A DNA stretch of 8,646 bases from Alphaproteobacteria bacterium (GTDB lineage Bacteria > Pseudomonadota > Alphaproteobacteria > Rickettsiales > UBA3002): assembly GCA_021732545.1 (NCBI GenBank), contig JAKFUW010000146.1, positions 1 to 8,646 of the forward strand, in the 5' to 3' direction. Below the pieces are notes generated by a model. The model searched no databases, was not told the DNA's origin, and was given only the letters and a program-made list of their open reading frames with translations. This document shows positions 1 to 5,317 of this stretch, piece after piece. Made by a program: the position numbers and the translations under genes. The stretch's first letter is position 1. Each line of letters opens with the position of its first letter.

Positions 1-6
1 GTTCTC

Positions 7-1236
7 ATGGATAGTAATAATCTGGAATCGCGCGTGGCCTACCTTGAAGGCCAGCTTGCTGCGCTCACACAAACCATGCGCCGTCAAACCGATGAGAGCG
101 ATGAGGTGAACCCTGCGACGTTTAAGCATCTGACCGCCGATCTGGTGCGCGAGTTGCAAAGTTTTGGCCCCATTCAGCCATTGCTCGAAGATGATACGAT
201 CAACGATGTGCTCATCAATAAGCATAATGTGGTGTATATCGAGCGGTTTGGTAAGCTTGAAAAAACCGATATTGTCTTTCCCAACGATGCATCGGTGATT
301 GATGTGGCCGAAAAAATTGTGGCGGCAGTCGGGAGGCGATTAAATCCTGCGCGGCCACTGGTGGATGCGCGCTTGCTCGATGGTAGCCGCGTGAATATCA
401 TCGCGCCACCCTTGGCAGTCGATGGCACCTGTATTTCCATCCGTAAATTTGCCAAGCAAGTCATCACGCTTGACATGATGAAAGAACGCCAGAATATGTC
501 GCCAGCCTTGGCCGACTTTATGAAGATCATCGGCAAGTGCCGCCTGAATGTGATTGTATCGGGCGGAACGGGTTCGGGTAAAACCACCTTGCTCAACGCC
601 ATTTCCCAATATATCGAAGATGCCGAACGCGTGGTAACAATCGAGGATGCAGCGGAATTGAAATTGCAGCAGCCAAACCTGGTGCGGTTAGAGACCAAAC
701 CGGTGAGTTTTGATCGTAGGCGAGAAGAAGAAGTGACTATCCGCGATTTGGTGAAAAATGCACTGCGGATGCGCCCTGATCGTATTATCGTGGGTGAGGT
801 GCGCGGCGCGGAAGCGTTCGATATGATGCAAGCGATGAACACCGGCCATGAAGGCTCACTTACCACCATCCACGCCAACCACCCGCGTGATTGCCTATCG
901 CGGCTTGAAAACATGATGAATATGGCGAATCTCAATTTACCCATCGGCGCGATTCGCCATCAGATTTCATCGGCCATTAACGTGATTGTGCAAATATCAC
1001 GGATGCGCGATGGCCATCGCCGTATCACTTATGTTTCTGAGATTGTGGGGATGGAAGGCGACATCATCACCATGCAAGACCTTTTCCATTATGTGGTCAA
1101 AGGCGATGCAGGCGGCAAAGTGGTCGGCGAGTTTCAGTGGACGGGCATCATGCCGCGCTTTTTGCGCCGCGTGGCCTATTATGGCGAACAAGAGCGCTTG
1201 GCCACTTGTTTGGGTGTGAAACTGCCGAAGTTTTAG
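7..1236 (+). CDS. cpaF: CpaF/TadA-type secretion ATPase of the Tad (Flp) pilus
   Basis: This is a hexameric cytoplasmic ATPase of the GspE/VirB11 superfamily, which powers assembly of Tad pili at the inner membrane. Visible motifs are Walker A GGTGSGKT (residues 186-193), an Asp box TIEDAAEL (211-218), Walker B RIIVGEVRG (259-267) and a His box GHEGSLTTIHAN (280-291). The conserved N-terminal stretch GPIQPLLEDDTINDVLIN covers about 54-71. The flanking phrases (LQQPNLVRLETKP, MRPDRIIVGEVRG, MNTGHEG) match CpaF rather than PilB or GspE. The protein has 409 residues, shorter than the roughly 450-500 usual for CpaF; the missing part is N-terminal, where a short coiled-coil-like segment (about 5-25) precedes the conserved domain. 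The frame has no stop back to the window edge and only six bases lie upstream, so no ribosome site can be seen and the true start may be earlier. No tadB or tadC follows. The family call is firm; the start is uncertain. Confidence 0.93.
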   Translation: MDSNNLESRVAYLEGQLAALTQTMRRQTDESDEVNPATFKHLTADLVRELQSFGPIQPLLEDDTINDVLINKHNVVYIERFGKLEKTDIVFPNDASVIDVAEKIVAAVGRRLNPARPLVDARLLDGSRVNIIAPPLAVDGTCISIRKFAKQVITLDMMKERQNMSPALADFMKIIGKCRLNVIVSGGTGSGKTTLLNAISQYIEDAERVVTIEDAAELKLQQPNLVRLETKPVSFDRRREEEVTIRDLVKNALRMRPDRIIVGEVRGAEAFDMMQAMNTGHEGSLTTIHANHPRDCLSRLENMMNMANLNLPIGAIRHQISSAINVIVQISRMRDGHRRITYVSEIVGMEGDIITMQDLFHYVVKGDAGGKVVGEFQWTGIMPRFLRRVAYYGEQERLATCLGVKLPKF

Positions 1237-1250
1237 GCTCCACACCACAC

Positions 1251-1290
1251 TGTCATCCCCGCCCCGTCGTATGACGGGGCTGGAATGACA
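1251..1290. repeat. 40-bp hairpin repeat after cpaF (possible terminator)
   Basis: The inner stem is a perfect 8-bp inverted repeat, GCCCCGTC (1261-1268) and GACGGGGC (1273-1280), around a GTAT loop. The outer arms TGTCATCCC (1251-1259) and GGAATGACA (1282-1290) pair with one mismatch. It begins 15 bases after the cpaF stop. It is not followed by a T-run, so it is a poor classical intrinsic terminator and is better described as an interspersed palindromic element that may block or slow transcription, or protect the cpaF mRNA 3' end. The TGTCAT...ATGACA arms resemble dispersed palindromes known from many proteobacterial genomes. Confidence 0.75.
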
Positions 1291-1313
1291 CCCTTAAAAT
1301 AATTAGGTTTCAT

Positions 1314-1342
1314 TTGGAATTAACACCATTTTGCGCTATGAT
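1314..1342 (+). promoter_or_regulatory. Candidate sigma-70 promoter for hpf
   Basis: A -35 box TTGGAA (1314-1319; 4 of 6 to TTGACA) and a -10 box TATGAT (1337-1342; 5 of 6 to TATAAT) are 17 bases apart. Transcription would begin near 1349, giving a leader of about 210 bases before the hpf start. That leader would contain the whole multi-hairpin repeat at 1430-1511. This is pattern matching only. Confidence 0.5.
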
Positions 1343-1429
1343 AGTTAAACTACAAATACAATATTTTAAAAGTTACTCGCATGCATGTTTTTCAATTTTT
1401 CCTTTTGTTCATTTCATCCACTTGTTTCT

Positions 1430-1511
1430 CGTCATCGCGAGGAGAGGCTTTGCCTCGACGCGGCGATCTACGGATTGCCACGCCTGCGCTTTGCACAGGC
1501 TCGCAATGATG
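1430..1511. repeat. 82-bp multi-hairpin (cloverleaf-like) interspersed repeat
   Basis: The outer arms CGTCATCGCGAG (1430-1441) and CTCGCAATGATG (1500-1511) pair over 12 bp with two G-T wobbles. Three nested hairpins lie between them: GAGGC-TTT-GCCTC (1444-1456); GGCGATC against GGATTGCC around a short loop (about 1462-1479); and CCTGCGC-TTT-GCACAGG (1483-1499, one mismatch). Together they would fold as a closed multi-branch structure. Repeats with CGTCATTGCGAG-type ends occur in many copies in various proteobacterial genomes; I infer this is a member. It is the only notable content of the 1343-1546 stretch, and no credible gene lies there. Confidence 0.75.
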
Positions 1512-1560
1512 GATAGGTAATATATCTGCTTCTTATTAACTTTTTTAAAAAGGATATCCC

Positions 1561-2163
1561 ATGAAAATTAATATCTCTGGCAAACACATGGAACTGGGCG
1601 CAGCATTTCAAACCCACGTGGAAGCACGACTCGAAGAAGGCATTTCAAAATATATTGACCGGATCAATTTGCTCGAAGTGGTTGCCACCAAAGAAGGTCA
1701 CCGCGTGCGCGTGGATATTCACGCCAACACCGGCACCAATTCGCATGTGGCGCTCAATAGCAGTGCCGAAGCGGGCGATGTCTATTCGGCGTTTGATGCC
1801 GCATCGGAAAAGGTGGAAAAGCAATTGCGCCGCTATAAGCGCAAGCTCACCAACCATCACCGCGATTATCAGGAACCCGATGCTGCGACGTTGCCAAGCG
1901 TTGCCGCCAAACATTATGTGCTTGATACGCACCGCGACAAGGATGAATTAGAGGCCGATACCGCGCCTGCGATCATCGCCGAAAAACCCACCAACGTTCA
2001 AACCCTGACCGTGAGTGAAGCGGTGATGCGGATGGATTTGGGGAACCTGCCAGCCCTGATGTTTTATAATGCCGCCCATGGCCGCATCAATTTCATCTAT
2101 CGCCGTGATGATGGCAATGTGGCATGGGTTGACCCCGAAGCGATGACATCGAAGGCAGCGTAA
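1561..2163 (+). CDS. hpf: Long-form ribosome hibernation promoting factor
   Basis: This protein binds the 30S decoding centre in resting cells and, in its long form, pairs two 70S ribosomes into 100S dimers. The N-terminal S30AE domain covers about residues 1-97: it opens MKINISGKHMELG, has the VDIHA strand and ends in the basic helix KQLRRYKRKLTNHH that contacts rRNA. A variable acidic linker (about 98-145) follows. The C-terminal dimerisation domain (about 147-197) includes VSEAVMRMDLGNLPALMFYNA and INFIYRRDDGNVAWVDPE. At 200 residues it matches alphaproteobacterial long HPF. The start is supported by AAGGA (1550-1554), six bases before the ATG. It probably has its own promoter at 1314-1342. 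I saw no sigma-54 promoter, which controls hpf in some gammaproteobacteria. The identification is secure. Confidence 0.95.
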   Translation: MKINISGKHMELGAAFQTHVEARLEEGISKYIDRINLLEVVATKEGHRVRVDIHANTGTNSHVALNSSAEAGDVYSAFDAASEKVEKQLRRYKRKLTNHHRDYQEPDAATLPSVAAKHYVLDTHRDKDELEADTAPAIIAEKPTNVQTLTVSEAVMRMDLGNLPALMFYNAAHGRINFIYRRDDGNVAWVDPEAMTSKAA

Positions 2164-2175
2164 CTCCTATATGCG

Positions 2176-2201
2176 ATCATTCCTGCGTAGGCAGGGTGAC
2201 A
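2176..2201. repeat. Small imperfect hairpin between the convergent hpf and outer-membrane protein genes
   Basis: The arms CCTGC (2182-2186) and GCAGG (2191-2195) enclose a GTAG loop. The stem extends through a T-G wobble and a one-base bulge to TCA (2177-2179) and TGA (2197-2199). The shape TCATTCCTGC...GCAGG-TGACA looks like a decayed member of the TGTCAT-type palindromes at 1251-1290. It sits in the 47-base gap between two convergent genes, where a bidirectional transcription barrier would be useful, but no T-run supports a strong terminator. Confidence 0.5.
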
Positions 2202-2210
2202 ACTTTAAGG

Positions 2211-2948
2211 TTAAAACTGCACGCGATAATCGAGCACCAAAACGCCCACGCCATCTTCTGCGGCATCGGTTAGCCCAAACATATAGCCGGTTTGATATTC
2301 GAGCTTGCTGCCATTTTGGAAAACAAAAAGATCGCCATAGAGCGCTGGGCCTGCCCAATGTTTTTGATTGTCGCGCGAGCTGATGTGCGCGGTGGTGCCC
2401 CAGTCGGCGTGCCATTCGAGTGCGGGTTTGAAATGCGGGGTGATGGTGTAAACCGCTGAAGCATTGGTTCCCAGCACGATGTCGGCGTTGGCGTCTTCTC
2501 CTACTTCGCGGTCGAGCGAGGTGTTAAAGCGCAGCCGCAGCGCGCCCTCTTCACGTTGCAGGCGCAGCTTGGCGAGGGCTTTATCGTTGCCGCTGTCTGT
2601 GTTGAGCGAGTAGCCGCCAATCACGCTGGATGATAACCACCAGCCTTTGTTTTGGCGTGTGGTGGTTCTCATTAATTCAAACGTAGTGGCTTTGAGTTGG
2701 GTATCTTCGCGGTAGCGGTTTGAAGCATTGAAGCCGATTTCGCCTACCCATTCATCTGAAAAATCATATTCGTATCCACCGCGAAAAAAATCATTTCCAT
2801 CGCGGCGATCTGTATCGTCATAGGTGCGGCTGAAAAAATGCTTGGCAACAAATTGCCCTTGCACTGCCAGTGGGCCAGATATTTTACCAACGCCTGCGCT
2901 GGCCGCGAAGGGGATGAGCGCGATAGTAAAAAGTAAACGTAGTTTCAT
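2211..2948 (-). CDS. Putative outer-membrane beta-barrel protein, second of a tandem pair
   Basis: A 245-residue secreted protein of unknown function. A signal peptide (MKLRLLFTIALIPFAASA) ends before GVGKISGP. The rest alternates polar and hydrophobic residues and ends in DYRVQF, a C-terminal phenylalanine typical of outer-membrane barrel signals. Phrases such as EYDFSDEWVGEIGF, LRLRFNTSLDREVG, PHFKPALEWHADWGT and GPALYGDLFVF recur almost unchanged in the upstream paralogue (3008-3754); about half the residues look identical. I chose the ATG at 2948 because AGGTG lies six bases upstream; a GTG three codons earlier (2957) falls inside the hairpin and has no ribosome site. The gene follows its paralogue by 59 bases and is probably cotranscribed with it. 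The ribosome site lies in the stem at 2955-2976, suggesting separate translational control. Barrel character is inferred from sequence pattern only. Confidence 0.8.
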   Translation of the reverse strand: MKLRLLFTIALIPFAASAGVGKISGPLAVQGQFVAKHFFSRTYDDTDRRDGNDFFRGGYEYDFSDEWVGEIGFNASNRYREDTQLKATTFELMRTTTRQNKGWWLSSSVIGGYSLNTDSGNDKALAKLRLQREEGALRLRFNTSLDREVGEDANADIVLGTNASAVYTITPHFKPALEWHADWGTTAHISSRDNQKHWAGPALYGDLFVFQNGSKLEYQTGYMFGLTDAAEDGVGVLVLDYRVQF

Positions 2949-2954
2949 GAGGTA

Positions 2955-2976
2955 CACCTGTGATTGATCACAGGTG
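2955..2976. promoter_or_regulatory. Perfect 9-bp palindrome over the ribosome site of the 2211-2948 gene
   Basis: CACCTGTGA (2955-2963) and TCACAGGTG (2968-2976) are exact inverted repeats around four bases. On the minus-strand mRNA the 3' arm contains AGGTG, the likely Shine-Dalgarno sequence, so the stem would hide the ribosome site. As DNA, the core TGTGA-N4-TCACA also resembles a CRP/FNR-family operator with FNR-type spacing. No T-run follows it, so a terminator is unlikely. Which role is real cannot be decided from sequence. Confidence 0.6.
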
Positions 2977-3007
2977 CTACACCCATATTTGCGCGAAGGC
3001 CAGTGAT

Positions 3008-3754
3008 TTAAAAGTGCGTTTTATATTCGAGCAGAAAGCGTGCAACACGGTCTTCTGAAGCATCGGTCAGGCCAAACACATAGGCTGCCTGATATTCAAA
3101 TTTGCTGCCACCCGGCAGAGTGAACAGGTCGCCATAAAGTGCAGGCCCAACCCATTGGCCCTGATCTTCAGAATCTGCAATTTCATCGAGTGTGCCCCAA
3201 TCGGCGTGCCATTCAGCGCCTGGTTTAAAGTTGGGATGGAGTTTGTAAATCACCGAAGCGCGCGTGCCCAGTTCCGTTTCATCTTCTGATCCGCCGCCAA
3301 TTTCCCGCTCGAGCGTGGTGTTGAAACGAATGCGGAATTTATCCTGATTGCGTTGCAGGCGCAGCTGGCTTTCGATTTTGTCGGGGCCGCCATCGGTATT
3401 GATCACATATTCGCCAATTAATCCTGATGAAATCCACCAGCCAGAATCTTGGCGCGTGAAGGTTCGTAACGCTTCAAAATAGGTCGATTTCAGGTCGAAA
3501 TCGTCTTTTTGATTATCTTCAAATTTAAAACCAATTTCGCCTGCCCAATTTTCAGTAAAACCATATTCAAACTCAGCGCGATGCACTTCGTTGCTGTCTT
3601 TGCTGTCGCGGTCATCTTCGGTGTGGGTGAGCAGATATTTGGCTTCAAATTCGCCTTTTTCTACTTCAGGGCCAGAGATTTTTCCAACGCCAGCCATGGC
3701 CAAAGATGGCAAGGTCAATGATAGGGCAAGGCAGGCAAATAAACTTAGTTTCAT
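3008..3754 (-). CDS. Putative outer-membrane beta-barrel protein, first of a tandem pair
   Basis: A 248-residue secreted protein of unknown function. The signal peptide MKLSLFACLALSLTLPSLAMA is followed by the mature start GVGKISGPEVEKGEFEAKY. Many amphipathic strands follow (FEYGFTENWAGEIGF, FRIRFNTTLEREIG, GPALYGDLF, SKFEYQAAYVFGL), and the protein ends LEYKTHF with a terminal phenylalanine, as in outer-membrane barrels. The mature part is acidic, with clusters such as THTEDDRDSKDSNE. It is the close paralogue of the 2211-2948 product, and the two are almost the same length. The ATG at 3754 was chosen because AAGGAAA lies six bases upstream and the signal peptide begins there; an in-frame upstream extension to 3811 runs through the Fur-like palindrome and is not credible. 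A likely promoter at 3795-3823 overlaps that palindrome, which suggests metal control of both genes. The physiological role is unknown. Confidence 0.82.
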   Translation of the reverse strand: MKLSLFACLALSLTLPSLAMAGVGKISGPEVEKGEFEAKYLLTHTEDDRDSKDSNEVHRAEFEYGFTENWAGEIGFKFEDNQKDDFDLKSTYFEALRTFTRQDSGWWISSGLIGEYVINTDGGPDKIESQLRLQRNQDKFRIRFNTTLEREIGGGSEDETELGTRASVIYKLHPNFKPGAEWHADWGTLDEIADSEDQGQWVGPALYGDLFTLPGGSKFEYQAAYVFGLTDASEDRVARFLLEYKTHF

Positions 3755-3794
3755 CGCAGATTTCCTTATAGTGAGGTGTGTAAAATCGATGCGA

Positions 3795-3823
3795 TTGATA
3801 ATTGTTATCATTTAAGGATGCAA
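3795..3823 (-). promoter_or_regulatory. Candidate promoter for the outer-membrane protein pair
   Basis: On the minus strand, TTGCAT (3818-3823) and TATCAA (3795-3800) are 17 bases apart and would start transcription near 3788, some 33 bases before the ATG at 3754. Both boxes are weak (3 and 4 of 6 to consensus). The placement is supported mainly by the overlapping palindrome and by the position just upstream of the first gene of the pair. Confidence 0.35.
3796..3810. promoter_or_regulatory. Fur-box-like palindrome (TGATAA-N3-TTATCA)
   Basis: TGATAA (3796-3801) and TTATCA (3805-3810) form a perfect 6-bp inverted repeat with a TTG centre. Read from 3797, the 19-base window matches the classical Fur consensus at 13 of 19 positions by my count. 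It overlaps the -10 box and spacer of the candidate minus-strand promoter, a typical place for a repressor. In alphaproteobacteria the regulator could be Fur, Mur or another Fur-family protein. Binding is inferred. Confidence 0.5.
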
Positions 3824-3825
3824 GT

Positions 3826-3841
3826 AAAAACTTCAGTTTTT
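3826..3841. terminator. Possible weak AT-rich terminator after rlmJ
   Basis: AAAAAC (3826-3831) and GTTTTT (3836-3841) are complementary around TTCA, and the element overlaps the rlmJ stop codon. On the minus-strand transcript the hairpin ends in a run of U, but the stem is almost all A-T and would be weak. It separates rlmJ from the outer-membrane protein promoter. Confidence 0.3.
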
Positions 3842-4582
3842 TGCAAATTGATAGGGAGGCTGTATCACAATCATCCCACTGCCATACAGCCCACGCACCG
3901 ATTCGGGGTCGGCGAAGATGTTTTCGTCATGATAAGATAGCCAATCGCACGCGAGCAGTTTTTGGGTCATCGCTTCATGTAGCCGCGCTTTGAGCATGGG
4001 ATACCATAGCGCAATCACCGCTTGCGGCCACGCGGCATGGAGCTTAACCATAAACTCCACCACACTTTCATATTCGCTTTTGATCTCATAGCTGGGGTCT
4101 ATCAGCACCAGCCCGCGCGTGAGGGTGGTGGGAACCTTAGCCAGCGTGCCTGCATACCCATCGGCGTGATGGATATGAATGTTTTGGCCAGTGATAGTTT
4201 GCTTTAAATGGACATGTTCCTGCGGGTGAAGCTCGAACAGATGCAGCGTATCTTGTGGGCGCAGCAGATGTTGCGCAATCGCGGGTGAGCCGGGGTAGCT
4301 CGATGCTCCGTATTTTTTACGAACCGCACCAAGGGTTTGCATGTAAGGGTGATCTTCAGGCAAAAACGGCGTTTTGATCAGGTTTATAATGCCGTCTTTG
4401 GCCTCGCCGGTTTTATGAGATTCGGGTGATGCTAAATCATACAGCCCGCGCCCTGCATGGGTTTCAATGTACGTAATGCCACGGTCTTTTTGCGTGAGCG
4501 CCACCAGCAGCTTTGCCAGCAGTGCGTGCTTGTGAACATCGGCGCGGTTGCCCGCATGATAGGCATGTTGATAAGAGAGCAT
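3833..4582 (-). CDS. rlmJ: RlmJ-type 23S rRNA (adenine-N6)-methyltransferase
   Basis: RlmJ methylates N6 of A2030 in 23S rRNA (E. coli numbering) using S-adenosylmethionine. Family signatures are clear: the N-terminal MLSYQHAYHAGNRADVHKH (1-19), the SAM-binding THAGRGLYDL (41-50), YPGSPAIAQHLLRPQD (96-111), FELHP (116-120), RGLVLIDPSYE (156-166) and ALWYP (191-195). Two oddities are visible. The catalytic motif usually written DPPY is DPSY here (D162-Y165). The protein is 249 residues against about 280 in E. coli, ending soon after SGMIVIQPPY, so the usual C-terminal tail is absent. The stop is followed at once by the Fur-like promoter region, so I see no lost coding sequence or frameshift. 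The start at 4582 has AAGGA seven bases upstream. It is a single gene, divergent from the tadE pair. Confidence 0.92.
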   Translation of the reverse strand: MLSYQHAYHAGNRADVHKHALLAKLLVALTQKDRGITYIETHAGRGLYDLASPESHKTGEAKDGIINLIKTPFLPEDHPYMQTLGAVRKKYGASSYPGSPAIAQHLLRPQDTLHLFELHPQEHVHLKQTITGQNIHIHHADGYAGTLAKVPTTLTRGLVLIDPSYEIKSEYESVVEFMVKLHAAWPQAVIALWYPMLKARLHEAMTQKLLACDWLSYHDENIFADPESVRGLYGSGMIVIQPPYQFAKN

Positions 4583-4606
4583 GTGAGTTTCCTTGAAAGA
4601 GCGCAG

Positions 4607-4635
4607 ACTTTAGACCGATTTAGCCGCGCGCGCAA
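4607..4635 (-). promoter_or_regulatory. Weak candidate promoter for rlmJ
   Basis: On the minus strand, TTGCGC (4630-4635) and TAAAGT (4607-4612) are 17 bases apart, with the ATG 25 bases beyond the -10 box. The matches are 3 and 4 of 6, so this is only a plausible placement in the 160-base divergent interval. Confidence 0.25.
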
Positions 4636-4706
4636 ATGACGAAACGTTGAATGGATATCCTTTAGGGTTTGTTAAGCATTCTGTGCTAAGATTCACATAG
4701 ATGTTT

Positions 4707-4715
4707 TGGTAAAAT
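4707..4715 (+). promoter_or_regulatory. Extended -10 promoter candidate for the tadE-like pair
   Basis: TGG-TAAAAT (4707-4715) fits an extended -10 element (TGn followed by a 5-of-6 TATAAT match), with no good -35 box. Transcription would start near 4722, about 20 bases before the ATG. Upstream lie TTAAGCAT (4672-4679), one base from a CtrA half-site TTAACCAT, and GATTC (GANTC-type) sites at 4690-4694 and 4723-4727. These are suggestive only. Confidence 0.35.
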
Positions 4716-4742
4716 TGAGATGGATTCCAGAGAGAAGCGATC

Positions 4743-5315
4743 ATGCGCACGTTAATTGCCACGTTACGTAAAAGTGAGACAGGCAGCGCCATTATTGAAT
4801 ATGCACTTGTGTTCCCTGTGTTTATTTTTCTGTTATTTTCAATTATCGAGCTGAGTCTGATTGGTTATGCGGATTCCCTGATGGACACTCTGGGCACCCA
4901 AGTCTCGCGGTGGGCAAAAACGGGCTATGATTATAGTGGCGGTCAAACCTATAGTTTTCAAGGTAGCGCCAATGAAGGATTCACTCCTGGTAGTAGTGGC
5001 GACTATTATAGTGTTGATGAGGGTGGTAATGTGGTCATGAATGGCAGAGAAGGGTTTTTAAGAGAGTTTTTACGAGGAACCGCAGGGCGGTTTTTAAATC
5101 CCGATAAACTCCTGCTAACAACAAAAGTGTATGATCAAATTGAGGGCGCATCGGGTGCAGCCGACGCCACACCCTATAATGTAGGGCAGGGGATGGATGC
5201 GGTTGCTTATACTGTGAGCTATGAGTGGGATGTCTATTCACCTTTATTATATCCATTTTTGGGAACAAGCACTATACTTACCTCTACAGTGATTATTCAA
5301 AATGAGGCTTTTTAA
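4743..5315 (+). CDS. TadE-like pseudopilin, first of a pair
   Basis: A 190-residue single-pass protein of the TadE/TadG type, probably a minor pseudopilin of the Tad secretion machine. The N-terminus KSETGSAIIEYALVFPVFIFLLFSIIEL holds a short basic leader, glycine at residue 14 and glutamate at 19 (the G-x4-E arrangement cut by TadV/CpaA-type prepilin peptidases), then a membrane helix (about 20-40). The remainder (41-190) is periplasmic, rich in Gly, Ser and Tyr (SGGQTYSFQGS, TPGSSGDYYSV), and ends in short beta-like stretches. The start at 4743 fits the usual TadE beginning; the ribosome site is weak (AGAGAAG). Two bases separate it from the next tadE-like gene, so the two are probably translated together. 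I do not assign TadE versus TadF from sequence. It lies about 3.5 kb from cpaF. Confidence 0.88.
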   Translation: MRTLIATLRKSETGSAIIEYALVFPVFIFLLFSIIELSLIGYADSLMDTLGTQVSRWAKTGYDYSGGQTYSFQGSANEGFTPGSSGDYYSVDEGGNVVMNGREGFLREFLRGTAGRFLNPDKLLLTTKVYDQIEGASGAADATPYNVGQGMDAVAYTVSYEWDVYSPLLYPFLGTSTILTSTVIIQNEAF

Positions 5316-5317
5316 CG

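Noticed and set aside
174..944. Long open frame on the minus strand across cpaF
   Set aside because: It is fully antisense to a gene with intact ATPase motifs, its composition is serine- and arginine-rich as expected from a shadow frame, and it has no recognisable domain.
1315..1335. Possible sigma-54 promoter for hpf (GG...GC)
   Set aside because: The GG and GC elements are 15 bases apart instead of 10, and the remaining bases do not fit the consensus.
1430..1511. tRNA or other structured RNA gene, because of the cloverleaf-like fold
   Set aside because: There is no T-loop, anticodon arm or CCA-type acceptor; the symmetric arms fit a palindromic interspersed repeat.
1314..1520. Small open frame on the plus strand in the interval before hpf
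   Set aside because: It would start at a TTG inside the candidate -35 box and runs through the palindromic repeat; there is no ribosome site and no protein-like pattern.
2167..2415. Short open frame on the minus strand overlapping the end of the second outer-membrane protein gene
   Set aside because: It lies in another frame of a gene whose protein is clearly conserved with its neighbour paralogue.
3755..3811. In-frame N-terminal extension of the first outer-membrane protein
   Set aside because: It would place 19 residues before a normal signal peptide and would translate the Fur-like palindrome; the ATG at 3754 has a proper ribosome site.
3826..3845. Frameshift in the A-run at the end of rlmJ as the cause of its short C-terminus
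   Set aside because: The alternative frames downstream do not resemble the RlmJ tail and soon enter the promoter region of the next gene.
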